A stretch of 64,000 nucleotides of DNA from Oceaniovalibus sp. ACAM 378 (GCF_008085915.1 NZ_VSJK01000020.1:1-64000), one strand, 5' to 3'; positions 17,252 to 26,728 are shown, counted from the first letter of the stretch. Notes: generated by a model not told the origin, from the letters alone. A program made the numbers and translations.

Positions 17252-18889
17252 TTAAACTGTGGTTGCTGGGGTGACGTGGTAAAGGTACGGCAGGCTGGTG
17301 ACATCTTCGCCATCAGCAATTTCATAACCCAAATCGACGTAATCCTGACGCAGGACAGGTGTCGACATTGCGCCCAGTGGAACCACCGGCAGATCGGTCA
17401 GTGCCGTGATCTGCGCTTTGGCAAAACCCGCAGCTCTGACTTCTGGATCAGCGCTGGCAATCGCCTCGGCATAGGCTTCGTCGAATTCCTCGTTGCAGTA
17501 TTCGGCGAAACCTTGAACGCCGCCTGGCTGACTGACACGAGCGCCACACAGGAAGAATTCGCGCATCAGATATTCGGCGCTGGGATAACGCGAACTGATG
17601 GACCAAACCAACGTCCCGCGCTTTTCCTTGATGATAGCAGCAACCCAAGACCCGTGGTCAAGGATATCCAGCTTCAGCGTAATTCCGACCCCGGCAAGGC
17701 GTTCCTGAACGATCTGCGCCAAGGCAAGGTAATCGCCACGTTCGCTGACAACAGTGCTGATCTCAAAACCATCGGGCAGACCGGCCTCGGCCAACAGGGC
17801 CCGTGATTTTTCAGGATCAAAGCTGTATTTCAGCTCTTCTGGGATGTCTTCGGTTTTGAGACCACCGAAATAGCTGGGCGGGATCGAAGAGTGGGTGCCT
17901 TTGAAAACAGGACCATAGTACTGTTCAAAGTCATCACGATTGATCGCATGGGCAATGGCCTGACGGACAAGAGGATTGCCCAAAGGCTCTTCTGTTGCCT
18001 TCATGTGCAGGTTGACCGAGCGCTCAGGCCCAAGCAGATCAACAGTTGGGTTGCCTGGGGTCGATTTAATCACCTCGGCCAGCCAATCCTGATTTGAGGC
18101 ACCTTGGATGATGTCCAATTCCTGTTGGACAAAGGCAAACCGGCGGCTGGTTTCGTCTGGCACATAGGAATAAACCACACGCTCAAGCTTAGGCGTTCCG
18201 CCATAGTAATCGGCATGTGCAGTAACGATCACATTGTCCTGTGGTGTATAGCTGTCAAACTGAAACGGGCCAGATCCGACAGGCTCTGTGCGGTAACGGT
18301 CGCCCATTTCATCGGACGCCTTTTTGCAGATCACAAAACCACCCTGCCAGTTGGCCATCGCGGTTACAAAGGTTGGATCAGCCTTTTTAAGATGGATAAC
18401 AACGGTATAGGCGTCCGGTGTTTCGACTGTGTCGATGTTTCCGTACAGTGGGCGGAACGTCGATTGCTCATTATCGCGCACATTGCTTAGGGAAAAGGCA
18501 ACATCGGCTGATGTGACTTCGCCATAACCCTTCTGCCACTGCGCGCCTTTGCGCAGATAGAAGGTGTGGGTCATGAAGTCGTCCGACATTTCCCACTTTT
18601 CAGCAAGATCGGGCTGGATCGCAGTTATATTAACGCGTGTTGGTTCATAGCGGACCAAGCCACTGAAGACGGATGCGATAATCGACACATCTGCACCGCC
18701 GGTCGCCACATGGGGATGAAGAACGCCCATATCGCGGGCATTCAACCCGATGCGCAGCGTTCCCGCCAGTTGTGCCGTCGCTTTCGAGCCCAGCGACAAT
18801 CCAGCAGTCGCGATCAGGCCCGCAATACCATAGCCAAGAACATCGCGGCGGTTGTGACCGGTTCTTTTATTATCTGTTGTTTTATTCAT
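17252..18889 (-). CDS. Periplasmic family-5 solute-binding protein
   Basis: A 545-residue binding protein of the SBP_bac_5 (DppA/OppA/NikA) family. The N-terminus NRRDVLGYGIAGLIATAGLS is a twin-arginine-like export signal, cleaved near TAQLA. The mature part has the family pattern around DLAEKWEMSDDFMTHTFYLRKGAQW and DVAFSLSNVRDN (about residues 85-130). It is separated by 70 bp from the MmgE/PrpD gene upstream and 74 bp from the permease gene downstream. It delivers the ligand to the DppBCDF-like importer. Confidence 0.92.
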   Translation of the reverse strand: MNKTTDNKRTGHNRRDVLGYGIAGLIATAGLSLGSKATAQLAGTLRIGLNARDMGVLHPHVATGGADVSIIASVFSGLVRYEPTRVNITAIQPDLAEKWEMSDDFMTHTFYLRKGAQWQKGYGEVTSADVAFSLSNVRDNEQSTFRPLYGNIDTVETPDAYTVVIHLKKADPTFVTAMANWQGGFVICKKASDEMGDRYRTEPVGSGPFQFDSYTPQDNVIVTAHADYYGGTPKLERVVYSYVPDETSRRFAFVQQELDIIQGASNQDWLAEVIKSTPGNPTVDLLGPERSVNLHMKATEEPLGNPLVRQAIAHAINRDDFEQYYGPVFKGTHSSIPPSYFGGLKTEDIPEELKYSFDPEKSRALLAEAGLPDGFEISTVVSERGDYLALAQIVQERLAGVGITLKLDILDHGSWVAAIIKEKRGTLVWSISSRYPSAEYLMREFFLCGARVSQPGGVQGFAEYCNEEFDEAYAEAIASADPEVRAAGFAKAQITALTDLPVVPLGAMSTPVLRQDYVDLGYEIADGEDVTSLPYLYHVTPATTV

Positions 18890-18959
18890 CGTGATTTCCC
18901 TGTTTGGTTTTCGGTTTGTTGGGCGATTTCACCCCTATTAATCTTTATTTTACCCGGTC

Positions 18960-20348
18960 TTAGGCCGACCGTAGGCCCGCCATCACTTCTTGAGTTTTGG
19001 TGGCATGGGGCAGTGAGTTGAGGAGATCACCCCAAAGGGCCGCCACTTTCGCGTCGCATCCGGCATGGACGCAGCAATCCACAAATTTCTCAAAAACCTC
19101 GTCCGAGGTCAGCGGGCGCTCTGTGCTGCCCCGTGTATGTACAACGGTGGTTTCGATCAGCGCGCCCGAGGTCAGTGTCATTCTGGTGCGCACAGGAACG
19201 CCCATGGGATCATCGCCATTTTCCAGGCCGTACATTTTTACTTTTGACAGGTTTTCCGGTGTGGCGAACTGGGCCAGGGCAGGGGCGGTAAAATCACTCA
19301 GTTTTAGCCCGCCAGTATCCAAAATACGGGTCGCGCAATAGGCCATGCTAAACCGCGCCTCGATGATGTTTTTGGGATGGTGATAGCGAAGGTTCGCGGC
19401 AAGATCTGCTGGCACCCAGGTTTCGATCAACGCGACCGATGCAGGATCGACGCCTTGATCGCCAAGCAACTCCATCACCCCATCCAGGGATTTGTGCGTT
19501 GCAGCGCAGCAGGGGAACCGCTTCATCTGAAGAACGCCTTCGCGCAGCGCATTTCCCATGCGCAAATCGACCATCACTTGCGCGACCCGCTTTGCGTCCG
19601 GATTGGCGTTGAATTGGCGCAACATGCCCCAATCCCCGGCAAGCGGTTCCTCATCCCCCGAAATGCCGGCACGGGCCAACAACGCCGCCTCAACGCCAGC
19701 GCGGGCAGCCAATCCGGCGTGAATGGGTTTCATCTCGCTGCCGATTTGTTTTTTGCTGCCCCCCGCCATGCTGAAGCAATTACTGATCGCCGCCAAAATA
19801 CCGTCAGCCCCAAGGCCCAGAAGATGGGCGCATCCCGCGGCGGCGCCAATCGCACAAAGGGTCGATGTCGAATGCCACCCAGCAGCATAGTGTTCGGGGT
19901 TGAACAGACGCCCAAGCCGATCTTGCACTTCGACGCCAACAATAAAGGCATCAACCAAAGCGGCCCCAGACAGATCCTCTGCTTCGGCCACGGCGATAAG
20001 GGCCGGGACCAGAACTGCTGAGGTATGGCCAAGCGCCGTCGTGCAGGCATCGTCGAAATCCAGCGCATGCGCCGCCGTTCCGTTGATCAGCGCGGCATCC
20101 GGTGCCGAGCGCAACCATTCCTGCCCGAAAACCGTGCATTTTCCACCCCCAGCGTGGGTAAGGGCGGCCACTCCGACAGTGGCCTCATCGCTGGCCCCGG
20201 CAATCATGCATCCAACCGTGTCCAAAACCGCCAACCGCGCCGATTGGATCAAGGCAGAGTCGGCCGGCGTCTGATAATGCGCCGCCGCTTCTGCAAGTTT
20301 GCGCGCCACACCGGCGGCCACATCCCCATCATGCAGGTGTACCAACAT
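18960..20348 (-). CDS. MmgE/PrpD-family protein
   Basis: A 462-residue member of the MmgE/PrpD family, which contains 2-methylcitrate dehydratase and iminodisuccinate epimerase (related folds). Recognisable parts are LDTVGCMIAGASDEA near residue 45, the ALDFDDA segment near 95, GWHSTSTLCAIGAAAGCA near 160 and KRFPCCAATHKSLDG near 280. The protein is cytoplasmic. The start codon shares one base with the SDR stop, indicating coupling. The reaction here is not known; in this context it is probably a dehydratase or epimerase step in catabolism of the imported compound. Confidence 0.88.
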   Translation of the reverse strand: MLVHLHDGDVAAGVARKLAEAAAHYQTPADSALIQSARLAVLDTVGCMIAGASDEATVGVAALTHAGGGKCTVFGQEWLRSAPDAALINGTAAHALDFDDACTTALGHTSAVLVPALIAVAEAEDLSGAALVDAFIVGVEVQDRLGRLFNPEHYAAGWHSTSTLCAIGAAAGCAHLLGLGADGILAAISNCFSMAGGSKKQIGSEMKPIHAGLAARAGVEAALLARAGISGDEEPLAGDWGMLRQFNANPDAKRVAQVMVDLRMGNALREGVLQMKRFPCCAATHKSLDGVMELLGDQGVDPASVALIETWVPADLAANLRYHHPKNIIEARFSMAYCATRILDTGGLKLSDFTAPALAQFATPENLSKVKMYGLENGDDPMGVPVRTRMTLTSGALIETTVVHTRGSTERPLTSDEVFEKFVDCCVHAGCDAKVAALWGDLLNSLPHATKTQEVMAGLRSA

Positions 20349-21124
20349 CAGAAAGCCCCCCCATTCACGGGCAATATCTGACCTGTGATGTAGCCTGCCG
20401 GACCCATCCCCAAAAACGCCACCGCCTCGGCCACGTCATCGGCAGTTCCAAGGCTGCGCATTGGGATATTCTCGATGATCGCGTGCTGTTTTTCGGGGCT
20501 ATAGCTGTCCCATTGGCTGCGCGTGCCGGGCGAAACCGGCTGCAGGCCTGGTGCAACGGCGTTTACTGTAATGCCAAAGGGGCCAAGTTCGCCTGCCAAC
20601 TGGCGGGTCAGCCCATGAAGGGCATGTTTCGCTGTGGTATAGGCCTGAACCCCCGTGCGCGACGCACGAAATCCAGCCCCAGAGGTGATATTGATAATCC
20701 GGCCATGGTGCGCGGCCTTCATTGAAGGGGTGACAAGGCGGCTCATCATTAATGCGCTGCCCAAATTGGCGGCCATGACGGCATCCCAATCATCAAGATC
20801 AAGATCCTCAATCGCTGCCGCTTTGCGGCCAACGACACCACCGGCATTGTTCACAAGACATTCAACAGAACCCAGTTTCGCGATCATCTGCGGTATTGTT
20901 GCAGCAACAGCCGCACGATCTGTCAGATCAAGGGTACAGAGAAGAGTTTGATCAGTTGGGAAGCACGCAGCGGCAAGACCAACGGCATCACGATCCACGG
21001 CGCAGACCTGCACACCCTTTTTCAGAAAAGTTTCTACAATAGCTTTTCCAAATCCGGTCGCTGCCCCGGTCACCATCGCGGTGCGATGATGTGGCGATGG
21101 GTGATTTTCTTGCAGCTCTAGCAT
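20348..21124 (-). CDS. Short-chain dehydrogenase/reductase
   Basis: A classical SDR of about 258 residues: cofactor motif TGAATGFG (near residue 20), NNAG near 95, and the catalytic Ser plus YTTAK near 160. The C-terminus ends in an ITGQILPVNGGAF-type family tail. The frame is open to 21319, but the ATG at 21124 is chosen because it overlaps the gntR stop (TAATG) and gives the standard length. Oxidation of a hydroxyl group in the same pathway as the MmgE/PrpD protein is inferred. Confidence 0.9.
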   Translation of the reverse strand: MLELQENHPSPHHRTAMVTGAATGFGKAIVETFLKKGVQVCAVDRDAVGLAAACFPTDQTLLCTLDLTDRAAVAATIPQMIAKLGSVECLVNNAGGVVGRKAAAIEDLDLDDWDAVMAANLGSALMMSRLVTPSMKAAHHGRIINITSGAGFRASRTGVQAYTTAKHALHGLTRQLAGELGPFGITVNAVAPGLQPVSPGTRSQWDSYSPEKQHAIIENIPMRSLGTADDVAEAVAFLGMGPAGYITGQILPVNGGAF

Positions 21125-21873
21125 TATGACCGGCCTCCGGCAGAGCCGCGCGATCCGCCTGTTGCGCGAGCATGTTCGGCAATGATCAGCAGGGCCATTT
21201 CGCCTGCGCGTTCCACATGGATACGGGCCGCTGTTGCTGCGGCGTCTTGATCGCGTGCTTTTACGGCTTCTCCGATCTCGCAAAGCTCGGCCATGCTGCG
21301 TTCCGCACGCCCCGGCCAACGCGTTGAAGAAAACCGAAACAGCGCCATGCGATTGCGGAGGGTTTCAAGCGCCTTGTTGATCGCGCCATTGTCTGCGCCT
21401 TCGGCCAGAATGTCATAATACCGGCTCGAGGCTTCGATGACGCCGACCATGTTACGCTCTTCATGGCCGCGCCCGATGTCCTGAATCGAGGCATCTAGGG
21501 CTGCGACCTGTTCATCCGAAGCGCGCTGCACGAACAGGGATGCACAATGCCCTTCAAGAACCGCGCGCATGTCATAAAGATCGCGCACTTCCTTTTCGGT
21601 CAGTTGCGTCACGATCGGCCCGCGATAGCGCACAACCGTGATCAAACCTTCCGACGCGAGTGTCTGTATAGCTTCGCGCACAGCGGTACGGCTGACGCCC
21701 GTCACTTCACACAATTCGCGTTCGCTAAGATGTTCACCGGGGCGAAACTCGCCCGCAACAATCCCCTGTCGGATGCGTGCGGCGGCCAACTCGCTGGCAC
21801 CGGGTTCACGCGCTGAATCGGGGTGATCCAGGGCGGTTTCCTGGGGCTCGGTCTGGTTCGATGCGTATTTCAT
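21124..21873 (-). CDS. GntR/FCD-family transcriptional regulator
   Basis: A 249-residue regulator. The N-terminal winged helix (about residues 28-95) includes HLSERELCEVTGVSRTAVREAIQTLASEGL. The C-terminal FCD ligand domain follows (about 105-230), with metal-binding His expected in this subfamily. It is the first gene of the leftward operon and is divergent from the PanE-like gene. A perfect palindrome at 21915-21928 in the shared promoter region is the probable operator, so autoregulation and control of both arms are likely. Confidence 0.92.
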   Translation of the reverse strand: MKYASNQTEPQETALDHPDSAREPGASELAAARIRQGIVAGEFRPGEHLSERELCEVTGVSRTAVREAIQTLASEGLITVVRYRGPIVTQLTEKEVRDLYDMRAVLEGHCASLFVQRASDEQVAALDASIQDIGRGHEERNMVGVIEASSRYYDILAEGADNGAINKALETLRNRMALFRFSSTRWPGRAERSMAELCEIGEAVKARDQDAAATAARIHVERAGEMALLIIAEHARATGGSRGSAGGRS

Positions 21874-21914
21874 ATGTCAAAATGTGAAAGATCGTCAGAC
21901 AATTGTCAAACCAA

Positions 21915-21928
21915 TTATCATACGATAA
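21915..21928. promoter_or_regulatory. Candidate GntR operator in divergent promoter
   Basis: TTATCATACGATAA is a perfect 14-bp palindrome except for its central ATAC (arms TTATC/GATAA). It lies 42 bp upstream of the gntR start and 86 bp upstream of the panE-like start. FCD-type GntR proteins commonly bind such short A/T-rich palindromes. The core ATACGATA also occurs in the sites near the second GntR gene. Confidence 0.55.
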
Positions 21929-22013
21929 CGTAGAAATTGTACGCTGACATGGTGACGCTGTGCTTTGTCAGGGCGCGGCGAGGCCGCAAAATGATTGATT
22001 TGGGGGTTTGGAA

Positions 22014-23069
22014 ATGGTCGAACAGAGTCTTCAACGCGGGCAGGATGACAGCGGCGCAACACCGGTTGTGATCTGGGGCAGCGGCGCCATCGGCGGCACG
22101 ATAGGTGCCGCATTGGTGCGCGCGGGGCGGGACGTTCTGTTCGTTGACGTCAGCAAGGATCACGTGGAACGGATGCGATCAGACGGGCTGTGTATTGAAG
22201 GGCCGATCGATAACTTCTCCTGCCAGACTAATGCCTTGACCCCAGACGAGATGACGGGCCAGTGGCCCTTGATCTTATTGGCCGTAAAGGCGCACCACAC
22301 CGAAGCCGCAACACGACAGTTGTTACCATTTCTGCGCAGCGATGGCGCGGTTGTGTCCTGTCAGAACGGAATGAACGAACCCGTGATTTCCGATATTGTC
22401 GGGCCTGACCGGGTGATTGGTGCCTTTGTCAATTTTCTGGCCGACTACATCGAACCGGGCAAAATCCTCTATGGTGGCCGCGGCGCCGTGGTCGTCGGTG
22501 AAATCGACGGAACACAATCGAAACGGGTCAGTGAAATTTACGAAACGCTCAAGCTGTTCGAACCTGACGCGGTGCTGACCGACGATATTTTCGGCTATCT
22601 TTGGGGCAAAGCGGCCTATGGCACCTTACTTAAAACCTCTGCAATCGCGGATGCCTCAATCGTTGATTATATCACCGGCGAAACCTATCGCAGTGTGCTG
22701 TTGGGGATGATCCAAGAAGTTTTGACCGCCGCACAGGCCGAGTGCGTGTTGCCAAAGTCCTTCAACGGGTTTGAGCCCGCAGTGTTCCTGGCCAATGACA
22801 CGACGGGCATTGCCAAATCGCTAGAGGCCTTGCGGGCCTATAACGCGCTCTCGACCAAGACCCATAGCGGGGTATGGCGCGATCTGGTGAAACGCAAACG
22901 TCAGACGGATGTGGTCGCCCAGTTGAATCCGATCCGCATGATTGCGGCGCGCCATGGGATTGCCACGCCCCTTATGGATCGTTTGATCGAACTTGTTGAA
23001 GATGTCGAAGCAGGCCGCCGCGAGGTAGGTGCCACAACATTTGCAGCCCTAAGCGATGTAACATCATGA
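22014..23069 (+). CDS. Ketopantoate reductase-family oxidoreductase (PanE/ApbA)
   Basis: About 351 residues with an N-terminal Rossmann motif IWGSGAIGGTIGAALVRAG and the ApbA C-terminal helical domain (catalytic Lys expected in the GKAAYGTLLKTS segment). ATG 22014 is preferred over the in-frame TTG at 22008. Although the family includes 2-dehydropantoate 2-reductase, its position at the head of a catabolic operon points to reduction or oxidation of another 2-keto/2-hydroxy acid. Its stop overlaps the start of the M28-like gene by 4 bases. Confidence 0.85.
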   Translation: MVEQSLQRGQDDSGATPVVIWGSGAIGGTIGAALVRAGRDVLFVDVSKDHVERMRSDGLCIEGPIDNFSCQTNALTPDEMTGQWPLILLAVKAHHTEAATRQLLPFLRSDGAVVSCQNGMNEPVISDIVGPDRVIGAFVNFLADYIEPGKILYGGRGAVVVGEIDGTQSKRVSEIYETLKLFEPDAVLTDDIFGYLWGKAAYGTLLKTSAIADASIVDYITGETYRSVLLGMIQEVLTAAQAECVLPKSFNGFEPAVFLANDTTGIAKSLEALRAYNALSTKTHSGVWRDLVKRKRQTDVVAQLNPIRMIAARHGIATPLMDRLIELVEDVEAGRREVGATTFAALSDVTS

Positions 23070-24772
23070 ATATAAAAACAGATTTCCTTTCGCGCTTGGC
23101 ATCCGATATCGCGGTCGAGCCGATGATGAAGCACCTGACCGAGTTTTCGCGCTGGCAGAAACTGGCAGGAACCGTAGAGGAAGCGACCAGTCTTGAATAT
23201 GTTCGTCAGCAACTTGATGAATACGGTTTGAAAACAACGCTTCTGCATCACGACGCCTTCATCAGCCTGCCCGAAAAGGCCAGCCTCGACTTTAATGGAA
23301 AACGGATCACCGCGATCACCCATTCCATGGCCATACCATCGCCAGAGGCGGGATTAACTCGCACGATCATCGATCTTGGCAAGGCAACACAGGCGGATTT
23401 TGATGCCGTAGACCTGCGTGATAAAATCGCTTTGATCAACGGGATGGCCACGCCGGAAATGGCCAAACGGTGCCGCCTTGCGGGTGCAGCCGGACAAATC
23501 CACATCAGCACGAACCACAACCTTCACGAAATGTGCCTGTCACCGGTTTGGGGCAATCCAGACGTTGAAACCACGCAGGAACTTCCGACGACATGCGCCA
23601 TAACCGTGTCAAACGAAGATGGACAGGCAATCCGTGCGCAGCTGTCCAAACAACCCGAACTTGAGGCGACTATTCATGCCAAGGTTGATACGGGATGGCG
23701 AAAAACCCCCATACTGGTTGCTGACCTAAGGGCAGAGAATGCAGCCAAAGACGCGCCATTTGTTATGTTTTCCGGGCATCACGACACTTGGTATGAAGGC
23801 GTAATGGACAACGGCAGCGCCAATGCGACCATGCTTGAAATCGCGCGTTGCCTTATCCCACATCTCAGCGAAATGCAGCGGCATCTTCGTCTGTGTTTCT
23901 GGTCGGGCCATTCCCAAGGGCGGTATTCCGGCTCTGCCTGGTTTGCCGATCACCACTGGCATGAATTGGAGCGCGATTGTGCGGTTCATGTCAACGTGGA
24001 TTCCACTGGCGGCAAAGGCAACACCCTGCTCAGCTTGGCCCCGGCTGCAACAGAACTCTGCGCACTCGCGGGCGAGGCGATTTCAGTGCATTCTGGTCAA
24101 GAACACCATGGTGCCCGCTCTGCACGGAACTCTGATCAGTCCTTTTGGGGTATCGGAATTCCATCTATATTCGGGATATTAAGCTGCCAACCCGTTGAAA
24201 CCCCCGGTGTGCGCAATGCCCTGGGATGGTGGTGGCACACACCACACGATAAGATCGAACATATCGATCCCGAATTATTACTGCGTGATACCAGGGTGTA
24301 TTCCCACATTCTGGGCCGGTTGCTCTTTGAAGATCTCCTTCCGCTTGATGTGTCCGCCCAGGTTGGGGATTTGGTCACGCAACTGAATGAAATCACACTG
24401 CCATCAGAAAGCACTGTTCCCCTCAAAGCCCTGATTGCAGAGGCTGAAACCTTGAAAGCAGCTCTGTCGGTGTTTCAGGGTAAGACGCCACAAGATGCGC
24501 ATGCCCGCGTGCGCCGCGACAGAACCTTGATGTGCGTGTCACGCTATTTAGTGCCACTCGACTATACCAAAGGGGATCGGCACCGCCACGATCAGGCATT
24601 GCCACTGCCCAAATGGCCAAGCCTGGAACCCCTGCGCTGTCTTTCAACCCCACCGCAAAATCCAACCGCGTTTCATCTTCACAATGGTATGGCCATACGC
24701 TGTGCAAACCGGATTTTGTCCGACCTGAGACAGGCAAACAGCCTTCTTCACAGCGAAGGATTGGATGAATGA
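23066..24772 (+). CDS. M28-like metallopeptidase homologue
   Basis: A 568-residue protein with an N-terminal domain, a PA-like insert (about 100-200), then a zinc-peptidase core: FSGHHDTW (His/Asp ligands) near 235, DNGSAN near 247, NVDSTGG near 312, and WWHTPHDKIEHID near 395. The place where classical M28 enzymes have a glutamate pair instead reads WSGHSQGRYSGS, so the general base is not obvious. No signal peptide is seen, which suggests cytoplasmic action on an imported amide or peptide. Coupled by 4-base overlaps to the genes on both sides. Confidence 0.8.
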   Translation: MNIKTDFLSRLASDIAVEPMMKHLTEFSRWQKLAGTVEEATSLEYVRQQLDEYGLKTTLLHHDAFISLPEKASLDFNGKRITAITHSMAIPSPEAGLTRTIIDLGKATQADFDAVDLRDKIALINGMATPEMAKRCRLAGAAGQIHISTNHNLHEMCLSPVWGNPDVETTQELPTTCAITVSNEDGQAIRAQLSKQPELEATIHAKVDTGWRKTPILVADLRAENAAKDAPFVMFSGHHDTWYEGVMDNGSANATMLEIARCLIPHLSEMQRHLRLCFWSGHSQGRYSGSAWFADHHWHELERDCAVHVNVDSTGGKGNTLLSLAPAATELCALAGEAISVHSGQEHHGARSARNSDQSFWGIGIPSIFGILSCQPVETPGVRNALGWWWHTPHDKIEHIDPELLLRDTRVYSHILGRLLFEDLLPLDVSAQVGDLVTQLNEITLPSESTVPLKALIAEAETLKAALSVFQGKTPQDAHARVRRDRTLMCVSRYLVPLDYTKGDRHRHDQALPLPKWPSLEPLRCLSTPPQNPTAFHLHNGMAIRCANRILSDLRQANSLLHSEGLDE

Positions 24773-25935
24773 GCGATAGCAGCCCCTTGCCAATCACTGC
24801 CCAAGATCTGGATCTTCCCGCGTTTTTGAACGAACTGCGCAAATGGGTGGATATCGAAAGCCCCACCGCCGATGCCGATGCCGTGAACCGCATGGTTGAC
24901 CACGTAGAGACCCTGGCAAAAACCGCAGGCTTTGCCGTTTCGCGTGCTCCTGGAACATTAGGGCGGGGGGATATCCTTACCGTGCGCCATGGCCCATCGC
25001 CCAACCCAGATCAAAAAGGCATTCTGATTTTGGCGCATCTGGATACGGTTCATCCCATTGGGACCCTAACCGGGCCGTTGCCTTGGAAGGAAGAAGGCAG
25101 CCGAATTTACGGGCCTGGTATCTATGACATGAAATCCGGTGCGTTGATGGCTCTAGAGGCTCTTAAACTGGCGCGGGGCTGTGGCGACGGCCCGAAATGC
25201 CCCGTTACGATCCTGTTTGTTGCAGATGAAGAAACCGGCAGTCGGGCATCGCGCGCAACGACCGAGGCAGAAGCAAAGAATGCGTTTTGCGTTTTGGTTG
25301 TGGAACCGGCACGCGATGGCGGAAAAGTTGTGACTGCGCGTCGCGGCTCCGCGATTTATGAGATTGCGGTCAAGGGCCGCGCGGCCCATGCGGGAACAAA
25401 TTCGCAAAAGGGGCGCAGTGCCATACGCGCAGCATCCAAGCTTGTGCTGCAATTAGAAGATATGAACGATTTGGCTAACGGGATCGGAGTCTCCGTCGGA
25501 ACGATAACTGGCGGCACAACGCGCAATACGATTCCAGCGGAATGCCGATTTCAACTGGATGTTCGATTGCCAGACGCCGCCGCAACCGAATGGGTCATCC
25601 CTCAGATCGAAGCCTTGCAATCAACTGAGCCGGATATTGAGGTTCAGATCGAAGGCGGATTGACCCGCCCAGCATTTGCGAGGTCTGAGGCAGGAGATCA
25701 GCTGTTTTCCTATGCCGCAGATATGGCCCAATCATTGGGATATTCATTAATCGGAATGTCGAGCGGTGGCGGTTCTGACGGTAACTTTACAGGTGCACTG
25801 GGTATTCCCACGCTTGATGGGTTAGGACCAGATGGAGAGGGTGCGCATACTCACGTGGAATGCATTTACCCTCAAAGCGTTGCACAGCGAACCGCGCTTT
25901 TGGCCAACTTGATGTTGGCATCCCCTAGCAACTGA
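24769..25935 (+). CDS. M20-family peptidase (carboxypeptidase G2-like)
   Basis: A 388-residue M20 metallohydrolase. Ligand and catalytic segments appear in order: LAHLDTVHP (His/Asp) near 87, YGPGIYDMKSG (bridging Asp) near 120, VADEETGS (catalytic and metal Glu) near 150, VEPARDGG near 185, a dimerisation domain with RAAHAGTN, and GEGAHTHVE (last His) near 360. Members cleave N-terminal amides, acyl-amino acids or glutamate conjugates. Last intact gene of the rightward arm; the next gene is convergent and broken by IS6. Confidence 0.9.
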   Translation: MSDSSPLPITAQDLDLPAFLNELRKWVDIESPTADADAVNRMVDHVETLAKTAGFAVSRAPGTLGRGDILTVRHGPSPNPDQKGILILAHLDTVHPIGTLTGPLPWKEEGSRIYGPGIYDMKSGALMALEALKLARGCGDGPKCPVTILFVADEETGSRASRATTEAEAKNAFCVLVVEPARDGGKVVTARRGSAIYEIAVKGRAAHAGTNSQKGRSAIRAASKLVLQLEDMNDLANGIGVSVGTITGGTTRNTIPAECRFQLDVRLPDAAATEWVIPQIEALQSTEPDIEVQIEGGLTRPAFARSEAGDQLFSYAADMAQSLGYSLIGMSSGGGSDGNFTGALGIPTLDGLGPDGEGAHTHVECIYPQSVAQRTALLANLMLASPSN

Positions 25936-25955
25936 TGATGTAACCGCCACCCGGT

Positions 25956-26111
25956 TCAACGAAGCGGATCGCGATTCCAGTCCTTATATATCAAATATCG
26001 TGCGTTCCCGCGGCCGAGCGCGCCGAACAATTTTGGGCAACAGGGCGCCATCCAGATCGCATCTCCCGCGCAAACCGGATACCATTGTTCTCCTAACCGA
26101 TAGATCCCGCC
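25956..26111 (-). pseudogene. Ureidoglycine aminohydrolase-like cupin, C-terminal fragment
   Basis: The minus-strand frame ending at 25956 reads GGIYRLGEQWYPVCAGDAIW and continues to a GRGNARYLIYKDWNRDPLR end. This matches the last 50 or so residues of the AllE-type bicupin that converts ureidoglycine to ureidoglycolate. The gene is cut exactly at the left terminus of an IS6 element (26112), and the N-terminal part is not in the window. Its original position beside an M20 amidase suggests a ureide or amide catabolic locus. Confidence 0.7.
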
Positions 26112-26728
26112 GGCATCGTCAAGTTGCGGGGGGACGCACGTGGCGGTCGGTTTTCTTATGACCACCCAAGCAACCTGGTGCCTTCTTAGGCCATCGTTTC
26201 CCACCTGAGATTATCGCATACGCTGTCTGGGCCTATCACCGATTCCCCATGAGCTTGCGCGATGTCGAGGACCTGTTGGCCGCGCGCGGAATTGTGGTCA
26301 GCTACGAGTCAATCCGCTCTTGAGTTGCGAAATTCGGGCTGAAATATGCCCAAGTAATCCGCCGGGGTCGTCCGGCAGCGGCGGACAAATGGCACTTGGA
26401 CGAAGTCGTTATTCCGATAAACGGCAAGAAATATTGGCTCTGGCGCGCCGTCGATAGCCGTGCCGATGTGCTCGACATCCTCGTGCAGCCTCGGCGCAAC
26501 AAACGCGCCGCAAGTCGCTTTTTCCGCAGGTTATTCAAGGCATTTGGTGCGCCGCGGGTGATCGTCACAGATAAACTCCGAAGCTACGGGGCTGCCTTGA
26601 AAGAGCGTCCTGCGGGAACAGAGCATCGTAGCCACAAAGGTCTCAACAATCGATGCGAAGGGACACACAGGCCGACACGGCGGCGAGAAAAGATCATCGG
26701 TCGTTTCAAATCACTCCGCCAGGCACTA
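26112..26728 (+). pseudogene. IS6-family element, 3'-truncated (copy B)
   Basis: The left terminus GGCATCGTCAAGTTGCGGG begins at 26112. The transposase is readable from FPPEIIAYAVWAYHRF (about 26200), but a TGA replaces a Trp codon near 26322 (SIRS-stop-VAKFG) and the start region is frameshifted. The catalytic parts WHLDEVV, VIVTDKLRS and RRREK are intact in the rest. Similarity to copy C stops near 26728, before the right end. Nearly identical in sequence to copy C at 38.8-39.6 kb. Confidence 0.85.
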
